From assembly GCA_003978285.1 (NCBI GenBank), contig QOAB01000069.1, forward strand, positions 1-6,030: a stretch of 6,030 bases of DNA, written 5' to 3'. Of this stretch, positions 1 through 6,030 are shown piece after piece (positions within the stretch are counted from its first letter, which is position 1; every line of letters starts with the position of its first letter). A program made the translations under genes and the position numbers. The notes below the pieces were generated by a model. That model searched no databases. It was given only the letters and a program-made list of their open reading frames with translations, and was not told the origin of the DNA. Origin of the DNA: Candidatus Thioglobus sp. (GTDB lineage: Bacteria; Pseudomonadota; Gammaproteobacteria; PS1; Thioglobaceae).

Positions 1-1607
1 ACCAACAGCTACACGATAAAGTGGCAAAATTTGCTAATGGTTTAAAAAATCTGGGCGTTAAAAAAGGCGATCGTGTTTGTATTTATATGCCAATGATTCT
101 TGAGGCGAGCTACGCCATGTTGGCTTGCGCTCGTATTGGCGCGATTCATTCAGTCGTGTTTGGCGGGTTTTCACCTGAAGCGCTTAAAGACAGAATCTTA
201 GATTCAGAATGTAAGATTGTTATTACTGCTGACGAAGGTGTGCGTGGTGGCAAGGCGATTCCATTAAAAGCCAATGTAGATAAAGCGATTGGTGCTTGTG
301 ATTGTGTAGATTCGGTGATTGTAGTTCAGCATACTAAAGGTGACGTACACTGGGGTATTAAAGATGTTTGGTATCACGATTTAGTAAGTGACGTGCTGGC
401 TGAGTGCCCGTGCGAGCCATTTGACGCAGAGACGCCTTTATTTATTCTTTACACGTCAGGCTCAACGGGCAAGCCTAAGGGTGTTTTGCATACTTCTGGC
501 GGTTATTTGCTTTATGCGGCAATGACACACAAATACACCTTTGATTACCAGCAGGGTGATGTGTATTGGTGTACGGCAGATGTTGGTTGGGTAACAGGAC
601 ACTCTTATATTGTTTATGGTCCGTTAGCAAATGGTGCGACAACACTCATGTTTGAAGGTGTACCCACTTATCCTGATTGCTCTCGTTTTTGGCAAGTGAT
701 TGATAAACACCAGGTGAATACGTTTTATACCGCACCAACAGCCATTCGTGCACTGATGGGTGGTGGTGATGATTTTGTCAATAAAACTTCTCGCTCTAGT
801 TTGCGACTTTTAGGCACGGTAGGTGAGCCAATTAATCCAGAAGCTTGGGAATGGTACTATCATACGATTGGCCAAGGTAATTGCCCAGTGGTGGATACCT
901 GGTGGCAAACAGAAACAGGCGGTCATATGATTACACCTTTGCCTTATGCGACTGCATTAAAGCCAGGATCAGCCAGTATGCCGTTTTTTGGTATTGAGCC
1001 ACAAGTGGTCAATGAACAAGGTGAAGTATTAGAAGGTGAGGCCGAAGGTATTTTGGTTTTGGCTAGATCTTGGCCAGGGCAAATGCGTACCCTTTATAAC
1101 AATCATGAACGTTTTATGGAAGCTTATTTTACAACCTTTCCAGGTAAGTATTTTACTGGCGATGGAGTAAAACGCGATGCAGATGGTTATTATTGGATAA
1201 CCGGACGAGTGGATGATGTATTAAATATTTCAGGACACCGCCTAGGTACAGCCGAGATTGAATCAGCCCTAGTGTTGCATGAAAATGTTTCAGAAGCGGC
1301 AGTAGTGGGCTATCCACATGATATTAAAGGCCAGGGCATTTATGCTTATGTATCGATTATGAATGGCGTTGAGCCAACCGATGAATTAAAAGCAGAGTTG
1401 GTAAAATTGGTTCGTTCTGAAATTGGACCCATTGCAACCGTGGACAAGATTCAGTTTGCACCGGGCTTACCAAAAACGCGTAGTGGTAAGATTATGCGTC
1501 GTATCTTAAGGAAGATCGCTGAAAATGATTATGATAATTTGGGTGACACTTCCACCTTGGCAGAGCCAGAGGTGGTTGAAGATTTAATTAAAAACAGAGT
1601 GATTTAA
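1..1607 (+). CDS. acs: Acetyl-CoA synthetase (AMP-forming), 5'-truncated by window edge
   Basis: The enzyme activates acetate with ATP to acetyl-AMP and then forms acetyl-CoA, in the cytoplasm. It belongs to the ANL adenylate-forming superfamily. The frame is open from base 3, and the residues before the GTG at 21 (QQLHDK) already match the family, so that GTG is internal and the true start lies upstream. Counting from the GTG codon as residue 1, the ATP-binding loop [11 protein letters not shown] begins at residue 144. The TWWQTETGG motif is at 293-301, and its second Trp (295) matches the acetate-pocket Trp414 of Salmonella Acs. The hinge/CoA motif [15 protein letters not shown] is near 395-409. 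The C-terminal PKTRSGK has its catalytic and acetylation-site Lys at 490, matching Lys609. The constant offset of 119 implies roughly 113 residues missing on the left and no internal indels between these motifs. The C-terminus is complete. The gene ends one base from the convergent coiled-coil gene. Family assignment is very secure. Confidence 0.98.
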   Translation, partial: QQLHDKVAKFANGLKNLGVKKGDRVCIYMPMILEASYAMLACARIGAIHSVVFGGFSPEALKDRILDSECKIVITADEGVRGGKAIPLKANVDKAIGACDCVDSVIVVQHTKGDVHWGIKDVWYHDLVSDVLAECPCEPFDAETPLFILYTSGSTGKPKGVLHTSGGYLLYAAMTHKYTFDYQQGDVYWCTADVGWVTGHSYIVYGPLANGATTLMFEGVPTYPDCSRFWQVIDKHQVNTFYTAPTAIRALMGGGDDFVNKTSRSSLRLLGTVGEPINPEAWEWYYHTIGQGNCPVVDTWWQTETGGHMITPLPYATALKPGSASMPFFGIEPQVVNEQGEVLEGEAEGILVLARSWPGQMRTLYNNHERFMEAYFTTFPGKYFTGDGVKRDADGYYWITGRVDDVLNISGHRLGTAEIESALVLHENVSEAAVVGYPHDIKGQGIYAYVSIMNGVEPTDELKAELVKLVRSEIGPIATVDKIQFAPGLPKTRSGKIMRRILRKIAENDYDNLGDTSTLAEPEVVEDLIKNRVI

Positions 1608-1608
1608 T

Positions 1609-2352
1609 TTATTTTTTAGCAGTTTGAAATTTCTTTAAGCCTTTCTTGATTTTATCTTTTAAGCTAACTTCACATTGCTGGTGGTAGTTTTCTTGCATTT
1701 GAGCATCAAGCGAAACTACTTTATTAAATACTTTTTTCTCCAAATCCATGGTGTTTTTAATGTTGGCACAGTAATTATCAATTTCTTGCGTTGTATAAGA
1801 GATTAAAGTCGCCACACCAATTGCCGGCACAATAAGGCCTGTGATAGCAATACCGGTTGATGTATCTTTTAATTCATGAATACGAGCAATATTTTTAGTG
1901 ACGGTTTGTTTATTTTGCGACTTGAATAAATCTTCAAGGTAATCAAGTTTTGTGTCTGATATTTTTAACTCGTATTGTGTTGTTTGTAATGAATTCTGAG
2001 TGTTTTTAAGTGAACCTTTAAGTGTTTTTACTTCAACACGAGCATCGTGAATCTGAACCATTTCATCGTTTAAAACACTAGATTTACTAGTGGCTAATGT
2101 GAGCTTTTTTTGTGCTGCTTGTAAAGCAGAACGAGCACCAATCAATTGATTGTTTAGATCTTCATAAATAGAAGTGTCAGTGTTATTTTCAGTGCTAACG
2201 ATAGATTGTGTGGCATTAATTTTTGTATTGTACTCAGTAGTAATACTGGTAATTTCATTTTCAAGCTGACTAACTTGGTTGTTGTAAAAGAAGAAGCCTG
2301 AAATTAATACAATAGTTAGTGATATTGCTGCAAAAAGTGATTTGTTTTCCAT
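1609..2352 (-). CDS. Unrecognised membrane-anchored coiled-coil protein
   Basis: I do not recognise this 247-residue protein as a named family. An uncleaved-looking hydrophobic segment at residues 6-23 follows a short MENK head, so it probably anchors the protein in the inner membrane. Residues 25-150 are rich in Q, N, K, E, S and T with regular hydrophobic spacing, as expected of a long coiled coil. A second hydrophobic, glycine-containing stretch (about 166-186) could be a second membrane segment or a hairpin. The tail has two cysteines (195 and 227) and ends in a lysine-rich helix (about 230-247). If both hydrophobic stretches span the membrane, the coiled coil would be periplasmic and both ends cytoplasmic. 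The start is supported by a perfect TATAAT about 40 bases upstream, but the ribosome site (TAAGAA) is weak. The gene looks more AT-rich than acs and thiC. It could be a fast-evolving envelope or tether protein. No function is claimed. Confidence 0.8.
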   Translation of the reverse strand: MENKSLFAAISLTIVLISGFFFYNNQVSQLENEITSITTEYNTKINATQSIVSTENNTDTSIYEDLNNQLIGARSALQAAQKKLTLATSKSSVLNDEMVQIHDARVEVKTLKGSLKNTQNSLQTTQYELKISDTKLDYLEDLFKSQNKQTVTKNIARIHELKDTSTGIAITGLIVPAIGVATLISYTTQEIDNYCANIKNTMDLEKKVFNKVVSLDAQMQENYHQQCEVSLKDKIKKGLKKFQTAKK

Positions 2353-2456
2353 AATAAATTCTTAAAATTAGGGGTTGAATGATAGTTGAGTATTATACAC
2401 TAATTTGGAAACTATATAAGAATATTATTATATTTTAATATAGAAAATTAATTATT
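2353..2456. other. AT-rich intergenic gap between hemB and the coiled-coil gene
   Basis: This 104-bp gap is almost entirely A and T. It holds the candidate promoter for the downstream - strand gene and two overlapping weak inverted repeats: ATATTA at 2422-2427 with TAATAT at 2436-2441, and CTATAT at 2412-2417 with ATATAG at 2438-2443. These could form an AT-only hairpin after the hemB stop. No GC-rich stem followed by a T-run is present, so I do not call an intrinsic terminator. Confidence 0.5.
2392..2420 (-). promoter_or_regulatory. Candidate sigma70 promoter of the coiled-coil gene
   Basis: On the - strand, a perfect TATAAT (2397-2392) lies 39 bases upstream of the start codon. A poor -35 match, CTTATA (2420-2415), sits 17 bases before it. 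The predicted start of transcription is near 2385, giving a leader of about 33 bases. The -10 is convincing, but the surrounding sequence is so AT-rich that a chance match is possible. It indicates that the gene is transcribed separately from hemB. Confidence 0.45.
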
Positions 2457-5585
<3,129 letters not shown>

Positions 5586-5611
5586 TTTGATTTTTCCCGG
5601 TATTTTTTGAG

Positions 5612-5639
5612 TACAATAATCACTTTAATTATAAAGAAG
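5612..5639 (+). promoter_or_regulatory. -10 box and ribosome binding site of the channel gene
   Basis: AAGAAG at 5634-5639 is a good Shine-Dalgarno sequence 8 bases before the ATG at 5648 and decides that start. TACAAT (5612-5617, five of six matches to TATAAT) is a suitable -10, giving a start of transcription near 5624 and a leader that includes the ribosome site. Its -35 is poor (TTGATT at 5587-5592, 19-base spacing). A better-looking pair, TTGAGT (5607-5612) with TATAAA (5630-5635), would start transcription downstream of the ribosome site and is less likely. Confidence 0.45.
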
Positions 5640-5656
5640 TTTTGATTATGTGGCTA
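5628..5656 (-). promoter_or_regulatory. Candidate promoter of the cysteine-rich gene
   Basis: On the - strand a perfect TATAAT (5633-5628) has a -35 candidate TAGCCA (5656-5651, four of six matches) at 17-base spacing. Transcription should start near 5621, giving a leader of about 35 bases. The -35 lies inside the first codons of the divergent channel gene, and the -10 lies next to that gene's ribosome site. Confidence 0.45.
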
Positions 5657-6030
5657 GCGGCATTGGTTAATACGATTATTGTCACTTTAAGCGTGTTGAT
5701 TCATTATGAATTTTTATATCGTGCAACGACGTTGGTGCCTAAAGTTAAAATAAAGCATCGATTTAGAATTGTTATGGTGGTGTTTATTGCTCTGATTGCG
5801 CATGTGGTTGAAATATGGTTTTTTGCTTTGGCGTATTTTTTCATGAGTCAAGATGAGTATTGGGGTGGAATACAGGGTAATTTTGATGGCTCGTTGATGG
5901 ACAGTGTTTATTTTTCATTCACCAATTTTACTACACTAGGTTTTGGTGATATTGAGCCACTAGGCTCTATTCGATTTTTAGTGGGCATGGAGGCTTTGGT
6001 TGGTTTTGTTTTAATCACCTGGAGTGCTTC
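5648..6030 (+). CDS. Potassium-channel-like membrane protein, 3'-truncated by window edge
   Basis: The frame is open from the ATG to the window end, giving 127 complete codons with no stop, so the C-terminus is outside. The protein begins with a hydrophobic segment (residues about 3-20), then a short basic linker with PKVKIKHRFR (31-40). A second membrane helix follows (about 41-66), and an acidic, aromatic loop. A pore helix, VYFSFTNFTT (87-96), leads into the filter T96-L-G-F-G-D101. The last visible part, from about 109, is the start of the inner helix. TXGFGD is a known variant of the TXGYGD potassium filter of the two-transmembrane Ion_trans_2 fold, so passive potassium or other cation conduction in the inner membrane is the likely role. 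An extra N-terminal helix precedes the two-helix pore core. A strong ribosome site precedes the start. Whether a cytoplasmic regulatory domain follows cannot be seen. Confidence 0.88.
   Translation, partial: MWLAALVNTIIVTLSVLIHYEFLYRATTLVPKVKIKHRFRIVMVVFIALIAHVVEIWFFALAYFFMSQDEYWGGIQGNFDGSLMDSVYFSFTNFTTLGFGDIEPLGSIRFLVGMEALVGFVLITWSA

Noticed and set aside
2412..2443. AT-only inverted repeats after hemB as an intrinsic terminator
   Set aside because: Stems are only six A/T pairs with no GC content and no proper T-run on the - strand; such repeats are expected by chance in so AT-rich a gap.

Overview
The window reads as AT-rich chromosomal DNA from a gammaproteobacterium. The Acs, HemB and ThiC proteins all look close to gammaproteobacterial forms, and HemB carries the aspartate-type metal site known from Pseudomonas. 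The compact layout and base composition would suit a marine sulfur-oxidising lineage such as the Thioglobus/SUP05 group or related symbionts. That placement is an impression from memory, not a test.

The layout from left to right is as follows. (1) The 3' four-fifths of acs (acetyl-CoA synthetase, + strand) enters from the left edge and ends at 1607. (2) One base later, the end of an unrecognised 247-residue membrane-anchored coiled-coil protein begins, on the - strand (1609-2352). (3) A 104-bp, very AT-rich gap follows, then hemB (porphobilinogen synthase, - strand, 2457-3443). (4) A 40-bp divergent gap holds back-to-back promoters for hemB and thiC. (5) thiC (HMP-phosphate synthase, + strand, 3484-5352) follows. 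(6) A 78-residue, eight-cysteine protein resembling a BFD-type [2Fe-2S] domain (- strand, 5349-5585) converges on thiC and shares its TTAA stop region. (7) A 62-bp divergent gap leads to the 5' part of a potassium-channel-like membrane protein (+ strand, from 5648), which runs off the right edge. This last gene has no stop inside the window.

The genes are mostly singletons on alternating strands, so there is no long operon. Metabolically the window covers acetate activation, the first common step of tetrapyrrole synthesis, and the pyrimidine branch of thiamine synthesis. ThiC needs a [4Fe-4S] cluster, and its convergent neighbour looks like a small Fe-S protein, but a functional link is only a guess. 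I see no mobile elements, RNA genes, CRISPR array or defence system. The points most worth a second look are thiC having no room for a TPP riboswitch, the small cysteine-rich protein, and the unrecognised coiled-coil protein.
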